From Gammaproteobacteria bacterium (GTDB lineage: Bacteria; Pseudomonadota; Gammaproteobacteria; Steroidobacterales; Steroidobacteraceae): a stretch of 23,039 nucleotides of DNA. Under the pieces are notes generated by a model. That model worked only from the letters and a program-made list of their open reading frames with translations, was not told the origin of the DNA and ran no database searches. The first letter of the stretch is position 1. Each line of letters opens with the position of its first letter. Position numbers and translations under genes: made by a program. This document shows positions 15,318 to 22,219 of the stretch, piece by piece. The stretch lies in the NCBI GenBank assembly GCA_030040235.1, contig JASHUC010000036.1:1-23039 (forward strand). Direction: 5' to 3'.

Positions 15318-16103
15318 TCAGTTCCTCAACGAGGCGCGCACCTGCTCGTGGAGCGCCCCGTTGGTGGCGAGCACGCTGGTCGTCGCGAGACCGACCGGTG
15401 CTCCCTCGAGATCCGTGAACGTCCCACCCGCCTCGCGCACGATCACGGTGAGGGCGGCGATGTCGAGGATGTTCACATCCGACTCGATGACGATGTCGAG
15501 CGAGCCGCGCGCGAGCAGGTGGTAGTGAACGAAGTCACCGTAGCCGCGGATGCGGCTCACGCGCTCGACCAGCGCACCGAATCGCTCCCAGCGGCGGCCC
15601 GAGCGCGCGAGCGTTCTCAAATTTCCCGTCGAGACGATCGCCTGCTCGAGCTGCGAAATCCCGCTCACGTGGATCGCCTGGCCGTTCAGATACGCGCCCG
15701 CGCCCTCCTCGGCCCAGGCGAGCTCGCCGAAGGCCGGCGCACTCGAGACCCCGAGCACCAGGCGCCCGCGCTTGAGGAGCGCAATCTGCGTCGAGAAGAA
15801 AGGCGCGTCGCGGATGAAGGACTTGGTGCCATCGAGCGGGTCGACGAGCCACACCGCCTCGGCCTCGACCCGATGCGCTCCGCCCTCCTCGCCGTAGAAG
15901 CCGTGGTCCGGAAATCGCTGCGTGAGCACGCTGCGGATCGCCTCCTCCGCCTTGACATCCGCCTCGGTGACCGGCGAGCGATCGGCCTTGATCTCGATCC
16001 TGACGTTGCGCTGATACAGCGACCGGATGATGCGGCCGGCCGCCTCTGCGGCATCGAGTGCGGCGCGAAGCTCGGGGGAGTGGGTGGACACGCTTTCGAG
16101 CAT
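15318..16103 (-). CDS. inositol monophosphatase-family phosphatase, HisN-like
   Basis: Mg2+-dependent sugar or histidinol phosphatase. The 261-residue protein has the family metal site intact: E72/E73 in GEEGG, D88 and D91 in VDPLDGT (87-93), and D214 in NILDIAAL, where the usual Trp of WDxAA is Leu. The segment RGYGDFVHYHLLARGSLDIVIE and the NGALHEQV ending resemble histidinol-phosphatase HisN more than SuhB or CysQ, but no other his gene is in view, so the substrate stays open. The frame is open well upstream of the ATG at 16103, but homology begins there. Its start is separated from the divergent adenosyltransferase start by only 9 bp, so its promoter must lie inside that gene. Confidence 0.87.
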   Translation of the reverse strand: MLESVSTHSPELRAALDAAEAAGRIIRSLYQRNVRIEIKADRSPVTEADVKAEEAIRSVLTQRFPDHGFYGEEGGAHRVEAEAVWLVDPLDGTKSFIRDAPFFSTQIALLKRGRLVLGVSSAPAFGELAWAEEGAGAYLNGQAIHVSGISQLEQAIVSTGNLRTLARSGRRWERFGALVERVSRIRGYGDFVHYHLLARGSLDIVIESDVNILDIAALTVIVREAGGTFTDLEGAPVGLATTSVLATNGALHEQVRASLRN

Positions 16104-16106
16104 AAT
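16101..16106 (+). promoter_or_regulatory. -10-like hexamer six bases before the adenosyltransferase start
   Basis: CATAAT (16101-16106) is followed by ACGTCG and then the GTG at 16113. A transcript starting seven bases after the hexamer would begin on the start codon itself. No good -35 is seen 16-18 bp upstream, so this is tentative. Confidence 0.35.
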
Positions 16107-16112
16107 ACGTCG

Positions 16113-16682
16113 GTGGGCAATCGTCTGAGCAGGATCTACACACGCACCGGTGATGATGGCACGACCGGGCTCGGCGATGGGCAGCGGGTGGCGAAGGATG
16201 ATGCGCGCGTGGAGGCCTACGGCACGGTCGATGAGCTCAATAGCGCCCTCGGCGTGCTGCTCGCCGCGGCCGATCTGCCCGCGCCGGTCCGCGGCTCTTT
16301 GATGCAGATTCAGCACGAGCTGTTCGATCTGGGCGGCGAGCTCTGCATACCGGGGCATCGCATCATCACCGCGGAGCACATCGCGCGCCTCGAGCGAGCG
16401 CTCGATGCGCTCAACGAGCAGCTGCCGCCCCTCAAGGAATTCATTCTCCCGAGCGGCGGACCCGCAACAGCCGCCTGCCACTTGGCGCGCGCCGTGAGCC
16501 GCCGCGCCGAGCGGCGCGTGTGGAGCCTCGCGCATCGCGAGACCGTGAACCCGGAGGCTGCGAAGTACCTCAACCGGCTATCGGACCTGCTGTTCGTGAT
16601 GGCGCGGGTGCTGGTGCGTCACGAGCGTGGCGCCGAAGTGCTCTGGCGCCACGATCGCGGCAAGCCGGAAGCCGGCGCTTGA
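16113..16682 (+). CDS. pduO: cob(I)alamin adenosyltransferase, PduO type
   Basis: Transfers the adenosyl group of ATP to reduced cobalamin or cobinamide to make the coenzyme form. 189 residues of normal length for PduO/MMAB proteins. The N-terminal ATP-binding motif is YTRTGDDGTTGLGDGQRVAKD (9-29), followed by VEAYGTVDELNSALG (33-47), and the conserved region ILPSGGPATAACHLARAVSRRAER (111-134) and NPEAAKYLNRLSDLLFVMAR (146-165). The GTG start gives the family N-terminus. It is divergent from the HisN-like gene and overlaps the MFS gene by 4 bp. The functional link is to the FecCD-type importer genes in this window. Some databases name this gene cobO. Confidence 0.92.
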   Translation: MGNRLSRIYTRTGDDGTTGLGDGQRVAKDDARVEAYGTVDELNSALGVLLAAADLPAPVRGSLMQIQHELFDLGGELCIPGHRIITAEHIARLERALDALNEQLPPLKEFILPSGGPATAACHLARAVSRRAERRVWSLAHRETVNPEAAKYLNRLSDLLFVMARVLVRHERGAEVLWRHDRGKPEAGA

Positions 16683-18136
16683 CCGCGGGCGCGCTGCGCA
16701 GTCGGCCGCTCACCGTGGTGGGCGTGCTGCTCTCCATGTTCATGGGCGCCATGGAGGCGACGATCGTCGCCACGGCCATGCCGACCGTCGTCGAGAAGCT
16801 CGGCGGTATCGAGTACTACGGCTGGGTGGGAGCCGTGTACCTGCTCACCTCGACGGTCGCGATGCCGCTTTACGGCAAGGTCTCCGACCTCTACGGCCGC
16901 AAACCCATCATGCTGCTCGCCATGGCCATCTTCCTTGTGGGCTCGATGGCGAGCGGGCTCTCGAGAACGATGACGCAGCTCATCATGTTCCGCGCGCTTC
17001 AGGGGGCGGGCGCCGGGGGCATGCAACCGGTCGCGATCACCATCATCGGTGACATCTTCGAGCCCGTGGAGCGCGCGCGCATGCAGGGCATCTTCGGCGC
17101 GGTGTGGGGCGTCGCCGCCATGAGCGGGCCGCTGCTGGGCGGGCTCATCGTGGCGACGCTCTCGTGGCGCTGGGTGTTCTATATCAACGTTCCCTTTGGA
17201 CTGCTCTCGGCGTTTCTGATCACGACCTTCTTCCACGAGCACCCGGTCACCCACCAGCACCGCCTGGATCTCGGCGGAGCCGCTCTGCTCACCGGCTCGA
17301 TCGTCGCGCTGCTGCTCGGCGCGGGCCGCTTCGAGCCGGCCGTGACGCTCCCCGCCGCAGCACTGCTGCTTGCGGGCTTCATCGCGGTCGAGTCGCGCGT
17401 CACCGAGCCGGTGCTGTCGCTCACGCTGCTGCGCCGGCGCGTGATCGGCGTTGCGAGCGCAGCCGGTGCCGCCGTCGGCGCCGTGATGTCCTCGACCGTG
17501 ATCTATCTGCCGCTTTACGTTCAGGCAGTGCTCGCGGGCTCACCCACGCAAGCGGGCGCGACCGTCTCGACCATGCTCATCGGGTGGCCGATCGCGAGCA
17601 CCCTTTCCGGGCGGCTGCTCCCCTACACGGGCTATCGCCCGCTCGTGCGCACGGGCTTCAGCGTCGTGATGGTCATGGCGATCGCGCTCGCGCTGCTGTT
17701 GCGCGCGGGCGCACCGACGCTCGCGCTCTCGGTGACCATGTTCGCCATGGGCGCGGGCATGGGCACCGCCAACTCGGCGCTCATTATTGCAGTGCAGGAG
17801 AGTGCAACCTGGAGCGAGCGCGGGGTCGCGACGGCGAGCACGCTGTTCTTTCGCACCATTGGCGGGGCGGTCGCCGTCGGGGCACTCGGCGCCGTGCTGG
17901 CCGCGGCACTGGGACCGAATGTCCCCGCGCCGCTTCTCAATGCGCTGCTGGCACCCGATCACGCCGGCCTCGATCCGAAGGTCGCGCTGCACCTCGCGAG
18001 CTCCATGCGCGCGGGCCTCGAGCACGTGTTCGATCTGATCGCACTCACCTCGATCGTCGCGGTGGCCGCGGCGCTCGTGTTCCCCAAGGTGAGCCTCGCG
18101 CAGCGCGAGCCCTCGAGCTACGTCGTCAGCGAATAA
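16679..18136 (+). CDS. MFS transporter, DHA2/EmrB-QacA type
   Basis: Proton-driven drug or metabolite exporter of the inner membrane. About 485 residues from a TTG at 16679 that overlaps the adenosyltransferase stop (TTGA), implying translational coupling. Membrane segments run through the whole length, consistent with the 14-helix DHA2 group. Motif A is GKVSDLYGRKP (about 66-76), and the antiporter motif C is visible in GAVWGVAAMSGPLLGGLI (about 139-156). The open frame extends upstream, but the first membrane helix (LTVVGVLLSMFMGAMEATIVA) begins about 11 residues after the TTG. The 3' end overlaps ampD by 11 bp. The substrate is unknown; coupling to a B12 enzyme may be incidental. Confidence 0.9.
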   Translation: MTAGALRSRPLTVVGVLLSMFMGAMEATIVATAMPTVVEKLGGIEYYGWVGAVYLLTSTVAMPLYGKVSDLYGRKPIMLLAMAIFLVGSMASGLSRTMTQLIMFRALQGAGAGGMQPVAITIIGDIFEPVERARMQGIFGAVWGVAAMSGPLLGGLIVATLSWRWVFYINVPFGLLSAFLITTFFHEHPVTHQHRLDLGGAALLTGSIVALLLGAGRFEPAVTLPAAALLLAGFIAVESRVTEPVLSLTLLRRRVIGVASAAGAAVGAVMSSTVIYLPLYVQAVLAGSPTQAGATVSTMLIGWPIASTLSGRLLPYTGYRPLVRTGFSVVMVMAIALALLLRAGAPTLALSVTMFAMGAGMGTANSALIIAVQESATWSERGVATASTLFFRTIGGAVAVGALGAVLAAALGPNVPAPLLNALLAPDHAGLDPKVALHLASSMRAGLEHVFDLIALTSIVAVAAALVFPKVSLAQREPSSYVVSE

Positions 18137-18701
18137 GCCGGCGCAGCCGTTCCCACTCGAACGCCGGACCCGGATCGGTCTTGCGTTGGGGCGCAACGTC
18201 GCTGTGACCGGCGATGCGCTCCCGGCTCAAGGCGGGATACGCCTTGAGGAGCGCGAGGATCACCCGGGCGAGCTCCTCGTACTGCGCATCCGTGTAGGGC
18301 GTGGTATCCGTGCCCTCGAGCTCGATGCCGACCGAGAAATCGTTGCAGGCCGCCCGGCCTTGATAAGCAGAGGCGCCGGCGTGCCATGCGCGGGCGCTGA
18401 ACGGCACGTACTGGACGATCTCGCCGGTGCGGCGAATGACGACGTGCGCCGACACCCGGCCGTTGGCGATCGTGCCGAAGTAAGGATGCGCACCGGCCGG
18501 CAGATCGCCGGTGAACAGCCGGTCGATCCACGGACCGCCGAAATCCCCCGGCGGCAGGCTGATCCCGTGCAGGACGATGAGATCGAAGGGGGGGCCGGGC
18601 GGGCGCTCATCGGCGTGCGGCGAGAAGACCTGCCGCACGCCGATGAGAAGATCCGTCGCCGGATCGACGTGAAGCGGTTTTGTTGCAGAATGCTCCCCCA
18701 T
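18126..18701 (-). CDS. ampD: 1,6-anhydro-N-acetylmuramyl-L-alanine amidase
   Basis: Cytoplasmic zinc amidase that cuts the peptide from anhydro-muropeptides during peptidoglycan recycling. By controlling these ligands it keeps AmpR-type beta-lactamase systems quiet in species that have them. 191 residues closely matching E. coli AmpD: VLHGISLPPGDFGGPWID (43-60), VSAHVVIRRTGEIVQYVPF, RAWHAGASAYQGR, CNDFSVGIELEGTD (119-132), GHSDVAPQRKTDPGPAF (165-181). Zinc ligands H45, H166 and D176 and the catalytic K174 are present. It lacks a signal peptide, consistent with AmpD rather than periplasmic homologues. Homology starts at the ATG at 18701. It is divergent from bioA across 57 bp. Confidence 0.96.
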   Translation of the reverse strand: MGEHSATKPLHVDPATDLLIGVRQVFSPHADERPPGPPFDLIVLHGISLPPGDFGGPWIDRLFTGDLPAGAHPYFGTIANGRVSAHVVIRRTGEIVQYVPFSARAWHAGASAYQGRAACNDFSVGIELEGTDTTPYTDAQYEELARVILALLKAYPALSRERIAGHSDVAPQRKTDPGPAFEWERLRRLIR

Positions 18702-18745
18702 ACCGCGATAGCCTACCCGACCCGCGCGCCTCGCGCGCAGGCTCG

Positions 18746-18753
18746 AAGGAGAG
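18746..18753 (+). promoter_or_regulatory. Shine-Dalgarno fixing the bioA start
   Basis: AAGGAGAG lies five bases before the ATG at 18759 (GGAG core about seven bases away), the strongest plus-strand ribosome binding site in the window. It selects this ATG although the frame is open for 570 bases upstream. Confidence 0.8.
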
Positions 18754-18758
18754 ACCTC

Positions 18759-20120
18759 ATGCGCTCGAGCCCGGAGAACGCGCCGCTGGTGGCGCGCGAT
18801 CTCGCCCACATCTGGCATCCCTGCACGCAGATGAAGGATCACGAGCAGTTGCCGCTCATCCCTATTCGCCGCGGTCGAGGCGTATGGCTCGAGGACTTCG
18901 CCGGGCACCGCTACCTCGATGCCGTGAGCTCCTGGTGGGTGAATCTTTTCGGCCACGCGAACCCGCGCATCGGCGCGGCGGTGCGCGCGCAGCTCGAAGA
19001 GCTCGAGCACGTGATTCTCGCGGGCTTCACGCACGAGCCCATCATCGAGCTCTCCGAGGCGCTCACCGCGATCGCTCCGCCGGGCTTGAGCCGCTGCTTC
19101 TATGCGGACAACGGCTCGGCGGCGGTCGAGGTCGCCGTGAAGATGAGCTTTCACTACTGGCGCAACGTCGGCCAGCCGCAGAAGCGCCGCTTCATCACTC
19201 TCTCGAACAGCTACCACGGCGAGACGCTCGGGGCGCTCGCGGTCGGCAACGTCGAGCTCTACAAGGCGATCTACAAGCCGCTCCTTATGGAGGTGATCAC
19301 GGCGCCCTCACCCGATTGCTTCGAGCGCGAGCCGGGTGAATCGTGGGCCGCACATTCGCGGCGCAAGTTCGCGGCGATGGAGGCCACGCTCGAGCGGCAC
19401 GCGCACGAGACCGCCGCGGTGATCGTCGAGCCGCTCGTGCAGTGCGCCGGCCACATGCGCATGTATGACCCGGTCTATCTCTCGCTGCTGCGCGAGGCGT
19501 GCGACCGGCACGAGGTGCATCTCATCGCCGATGAGATCGCCGTCGGCTTCGGGCGCACCGGTACGATGTTCGCGTGCGAGCAGGCCGCCATCCGCCCCGA
19601 CCTGATGTGTCTCTCGAAGGGTCTCACGGGCGGTTATCTGCCGCTCTCGGTGGTCATGACGACCGAGCCGGTCTATCAGGCGTTCTACGACGAATACACG
19701 CGCCTCAACGCCTTCCTCCACTCCCACAGCTACACCGGCAACGCGCTCGCCTGCGCGGCCGCCCGCGCAACGCTCGGCATCTTCCGCGCGGACTGCGTCC
19801 TCGAGCGCAACCGCGAGCTTGCCGCCTACCTCGGCGCGCGCGCCGCGCCGCTCGCCGATCACCCGCACGTCTGCGAGGTTCGCCAGCGCGGCATGATCCT
19901 CGCGGTCGAGATGGTGCGCGACAAAGGGCGGCGCGATCCCTACCCTTGGCAGGAGCGGCGCGGACTTGCGGTATACCGCCACGGCCTCGAGCGCGGTGTG
20001 CTGCTGCGCCCGATCGGCAACGTGATCTACTTCATGCCGCCCTACGTCATCACGCCCCCGGAGATCGATCTGATGGTCGAGGTGGCGGCCGAGGGCATCG
20101 CGCAGGCCACATGCGACTGA
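18759..20120 (+). CDS. bioA: adenosylmethionine-8-amino-7-oxononanoate aminotransferase
   Basis: PLP enzyme of biotin synthesis: it aminates KAPA to DAPA using S-adenosylmethionine as amino donor. 453 residues. Family features are HIWHPCTQMKDHE near the N-terminus (18-30), DAVSSWWVNLFGHANP (about 50-65), the cofactor region YADNGSAAVEVAVKM, the LIADEIAVGFGRTGTMFACE segment with the PLP-binding Asp, and the Schiff-base lysine K287 in CLSKGLTGGYLPLS. The SSWWVN segment separates BioA from other class III aminotransferases. No other bio gene is present in the window. It overlaps rsmE by 10 bp, so the two form an operon. I see no BirA operator upstream. Confidence 0.96.
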   Translation: MRSSPENAPLVARDLAHIWHPCTQMKDHEQLPLIPIRRGRGVWLEDFAGHRYLDAVSSWWVNLFGHANPRIGAAVRAQLEELEHVILAGFTHEPIIELSEALTAIAPPGLSRCFYADNGSAAVEVAVKMSFHYWRNVGQPQKRRFITLSNSYHGETLGALAVGNVELYKAIYKPLLMEVITAPSPDCFEREPGESWAAHSRRKFAAMEATLERHAHETAAVIVEPLVQCAGHMRMYDPVYLSLLREACDRHEVHLIADEIAVGFGRTGTMFACEQAAIRPDLMCLSKGLTGGYLPLSVVMTTEPVYQAFYDEYTRLNAFLHSHSYTGNALACAAARATLGIFRADCVLERNRELAAYLGARAAPLADHPHVCEVRQRGMILAVEMVRDKGRRDPYPWQERRGLAVYRHGLERGVLLRPIGNVIYFMPPYVITPPEIDLMVEVAAEGIAQATCD

Positions 20121-20848
20121 CTCGCGTGCATGTCGAGGAGCCGCTCGCACCCGACTCGCGCGTGGTGCTCGGGGGCGCACCTGCCAATCACATCCGGCGC
20201 GTGTTACGTCTCGCGCCGGGCGATGAGCTCACGGTCTTCGATGGACGCGGGGGCGAGTACCCGGCCCGCATCGAAGGAATACGCAAGGACACGGTGATCG
20301 TCGCCCTCGGATCACACGCTGCGGTCCAGCGCGAGTCCCCGCTCTCGATCACACTCGCGCAGGGCGTCTCGCGCGGTGAGCGCATGGACCTCGTCGTACA
20401 AAAGGCGACGGAGCTCGGTGTGCAGCGGCTCGTGCCCGTGCTCACCGAGCGCACCGTGGTGCGTCTCGATGCGGCGCAAGCCGATTCGAGGATGCGGCAT
20501 TGGCGGGCGGTCGCGGTGGGCGCCTGCGAGCAATGTGGCCGCAACACCTTGCCGGAGATCGCCCCTGCGCTCGGGCTCGCGGAATTTCTGCGCTCCCTCG
20601 GCCCTCTCGAGCCGCGCGGCGTACGCCTCGTGCTCTCCCCGGGCGGGGAGCTGCGCATCCGCGACCTCGAGGCTGCGCATGCCTGGGTGTTGCTGATCGG
20701 CCCCGAAGGCGGGCTCTCCGAGCCGGAGCGGCGCGCCGCGGCCGAGGCGGGTTTTCGGGCGCTGAGCCTCGGCCCGCGCGTGCTGCGCACCGAGACGGCG
20801 GCGATCGCCGCACTCGCCGCGCTTCAAGAGCGGCTCGGGGACCTCTGA
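20111..20848 (+). CDS. rsmE: 16S rRNA (uracil-1498-N3)-methyltransferase
   Basis: SPOUT-class methyltransferase that modifies U1498 of 16S rRNA using S-adenosylmethionine. 245 residues: an N-terminal PUA-like RNA-binding domain (1-70, NHIRRVLRLAPGDELTVFDG) and a C-terminal trefoil-knot domain (about 75-245) with KATELGVQRLVPVLTER (98-114), the SAM-binding LLIGPEGGLSEPE (194-206) and LGPRVLRTETA (220-230). It starts inside the end of bioA (10-bp overlap), so it is translationally coupled. Its last 25 bases overlap the opposing CPBP protease gene. Confidence 0.95.
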   Translation: MRLTRVHVEEPLAPDSRVVLGGAPANHIRRVLRLAPGDELTVFDGRGGEYPARIEGIRKDTVIVALGSHAAVQRESPLSITLAQGVSRGERMDLVVQKATELGVQRLVPVLTERTVVRLDAAQADSRMRHWRAVAVGACEQCGRNTLPEIAPALGLAEFLRSLGPLEPRGVRLVLSPGGELRIRDLEAAHAWVLLIGPEGGLSEPERRAAAEAGFRALSLGPRVLRTETAAIAALAALQERLGDL

Positions 20849-21717
20849 GGCCGTAGCCGGAAGGCGCGCCAGTGACCCCGGTGAAGGGTCACGCCGATCA
20901 GAATGCCGGCGGCCGCGAGACACACGATCACCGCGACGATCGATGCCTCGGGCCCGAACACCCCTCCGGTATAAAGCGTCGGACCTGTGAGTGGAAACGC
21001 GAGCAGCCCCTGCGATCGCCCGCCCGAGACCGCCGCCCCGAAGATCCCGCCTTCGGTGAAGTTCCAGGCGAAGTGCATCCCGATCGGGAGCCAGAGGCTC
21101 CGCACCATCGCAAACGCCGCCGCGAGCAGAATGCCCGCTTCGAGCGCAACGGCGGCCGTGCTCGTGAGCGTCGCTCCGCGGTTGAGGCCATGCAATCCAC
21201 CGAACACCGCGGCCGACACGATCATGGCTGCAGTCGTGCCGAAGCGCTCATCGATCACCCGGAACAGCGCGGCGCGAAACACGATCTCCTCCTGCACGCC
21301 CGAGGCGACCGAGACGCCGAAGATGCCGAGGAGACCGGCGGTCGTCCCAAAGCCCGTGAGGTGCGCGATCCCGCAAGCCCACAGGATGGCGTACACCAGC
21401 GCAAAGAGCGCGGCACCGAACAGCATGCCCGGCAGGAGCAGCCGCAGGCTCCCCGCGCAGGCGGTCTCGGTGGCCGCGCGCCGCTCGAGCAAACGCACGG
21501 CACCGCCGTAGGCCGCGATCATGATGAGGGAGCCGGCGAGCTGCACCGCGAGCACCGCGCCGGCGCTCGCCGGCCCGGGCACCCGCTGCTTGAGGGTGAG
21601 CGCCGCGGTCTGCAGCAGGATGAGCAGCACGAGCGCCCCGACCGCGAGAATCGCGAGGCGCGCCGCCGTGTTGGCGCCGAGCCGTGCCGCGAGGGCGGGT
21701 CTGGCTTGCGCGTGCAT
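20824..21717 (-). CDS. CPBP family intramembrane metalloprotease
   Basis: Membrane-embedded glutamate-type protease of the CAAX-protease/bacteriocin-processing (Abi) family; natural substrate unknown. 297 residues with about eight hydrophobic segments. The family motifs are complete: EE143-144 with R148 in QEEIVFRAALF, H176 in FGGLHGLN, and H215/N219 in HFAWNF, so it should be active. It lies 22 bp after chpC on the same strand and may be co-transcribed with the chemotaxis genes. A perfect inverted repeat, GCGGGC-A-GCCCGC, sits just before its ATG. Its 3' end overlaps rsmE by 25 bp. Confidence 0.92.
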   Translation of the reverse strand: MHAQARPALAARLGANTAARLAILAVGALVLLILLQTAALTLKQRVPGPASAGAVLAVQLAGSLIMIAAYGGAVRLLERRAATETACAGSLRLLLPGMLFGAALFALVYAILWACGIAHLTGFGTTAGLLGIFGVSVASGVQEEIVFRAALFRVIDERFGTTAAMIVSAAVFGGLHGLNRGATLTSTAAVALEAGILLAAAFAMVRSLWLPIGMHFAWNFTEGGIFGAAVSGGRSQGLLAFPLTGPTLYTGGVFGPEASIVAVIVCLAAAGILIGVTLHRGHWRAFRLRPQRSPSRS

Positions 21718-21718
21718 C

Positions 21719-21731
21719 GCGGGCTGCCCGC
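21719..21731 (-). repeat. perfect 6-bp inverted repeat directly before the CPBP protease ATG
   Basis: GCGGGC-A-GCCCGC ends one base before the start codon and lies between the chpC stop and the protease start. There is no T-run, so it is not a terminator. A loop of one base cannot form as drawn, so an RNA hairpin would have about five pairs. It could restrict ribosome access or be a DNA-binding dyad. Confidence 0.45.
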
Positions 21732-21739
21732 CTCCGCGC

Positions 21740-22210
21740 CTAGGCCGCGCGCGTCTCGTCGGCGATCATCTCTTCCAGGCGCTCGATATCCGGCACGAGC
21801 GGCGTCTCGTTCACCATCCGCACCTGGCAGATGACGGGTGCGCGCTCCGGGAACACTCTGGAGTGATCCGGCCGCACCACATCGGAGCTCACCCGCACCA
21901 GCTGCGGGAACCCCTGCGAGACGAGCCCGAAATAGCCCGCCTCGACCCGCGTGCCGATGCAATGAAAGATGACGACGCGCGTGCGCCCGGATGCCGGCGG
22001 AATCGCCGCTCCGCAGGCTCCCTCGAAGGAGACGAGCGGCACCTGGCGTCCGTTCCACGACACCGTGCCGATGTACCAGGGCGGCGCGCCGGTCATCTCC
22101 GAGGGCGCCTGAAAGCCGACCACCTCCGCGACACAGGAGCGTGGAATGATGAGCCGCCCGTCCACCAGGGGAATGAGCAGGCTGTAGATCTCAGCGACAC
22201 GTTCCGCCAT
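21740..22210 (-). CDS. chpC: CheW-like chemotaxis adaptor, ChpC-like
   Basis: Small CheW-domain protein that couples receptors to a CheA-type kinase. In the Pil-Chp system of type IV pili, ChpC is the accessory adaptor beside PilI. 156 residues covering one CheW-like beta-barrel domain: YSLLIPLVDGRLIIPRSCVAEV (9-30), PPWYIGTVSWNGRQVPLVSFE (43-63), and a C-terminal half with VVIFHCIGTRVEAGYFGLVSQG. The start has AAAGGG about six bases upstream, overlapping the end of chpA, and the two genes are 9 bp apart. The name rests on position behind the chpA-like kinase; by sequence alone it is a CheW family protein. Confidence 0.85.
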   Translation of the reverse strand: MAERVAEIYSLLIPLVDGRLIIPRSCVAEVVGFQAPSEMTGAPPWYIGTVSWNGRQVPLVSFEGACGAAIPPASGRTRVVIFHCIGTRVEAGYFGLVSQGFPQLVRVSSDVVRPDHSRVFPERAPVICQVRMVNETPLVPDIERLEEMIADETRAA

Positions 22211-22219
22211 TGGAACCCT

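Noticed and set aside
18723..18737. CGCGCG-CCT-CGCGCG inverted repeat before bioA
   Set aside because: Alternating CG runs are self-complementary by chance in such GC-rich DNA; the loop is three bases and there is no T-run or match to a BirA operator.
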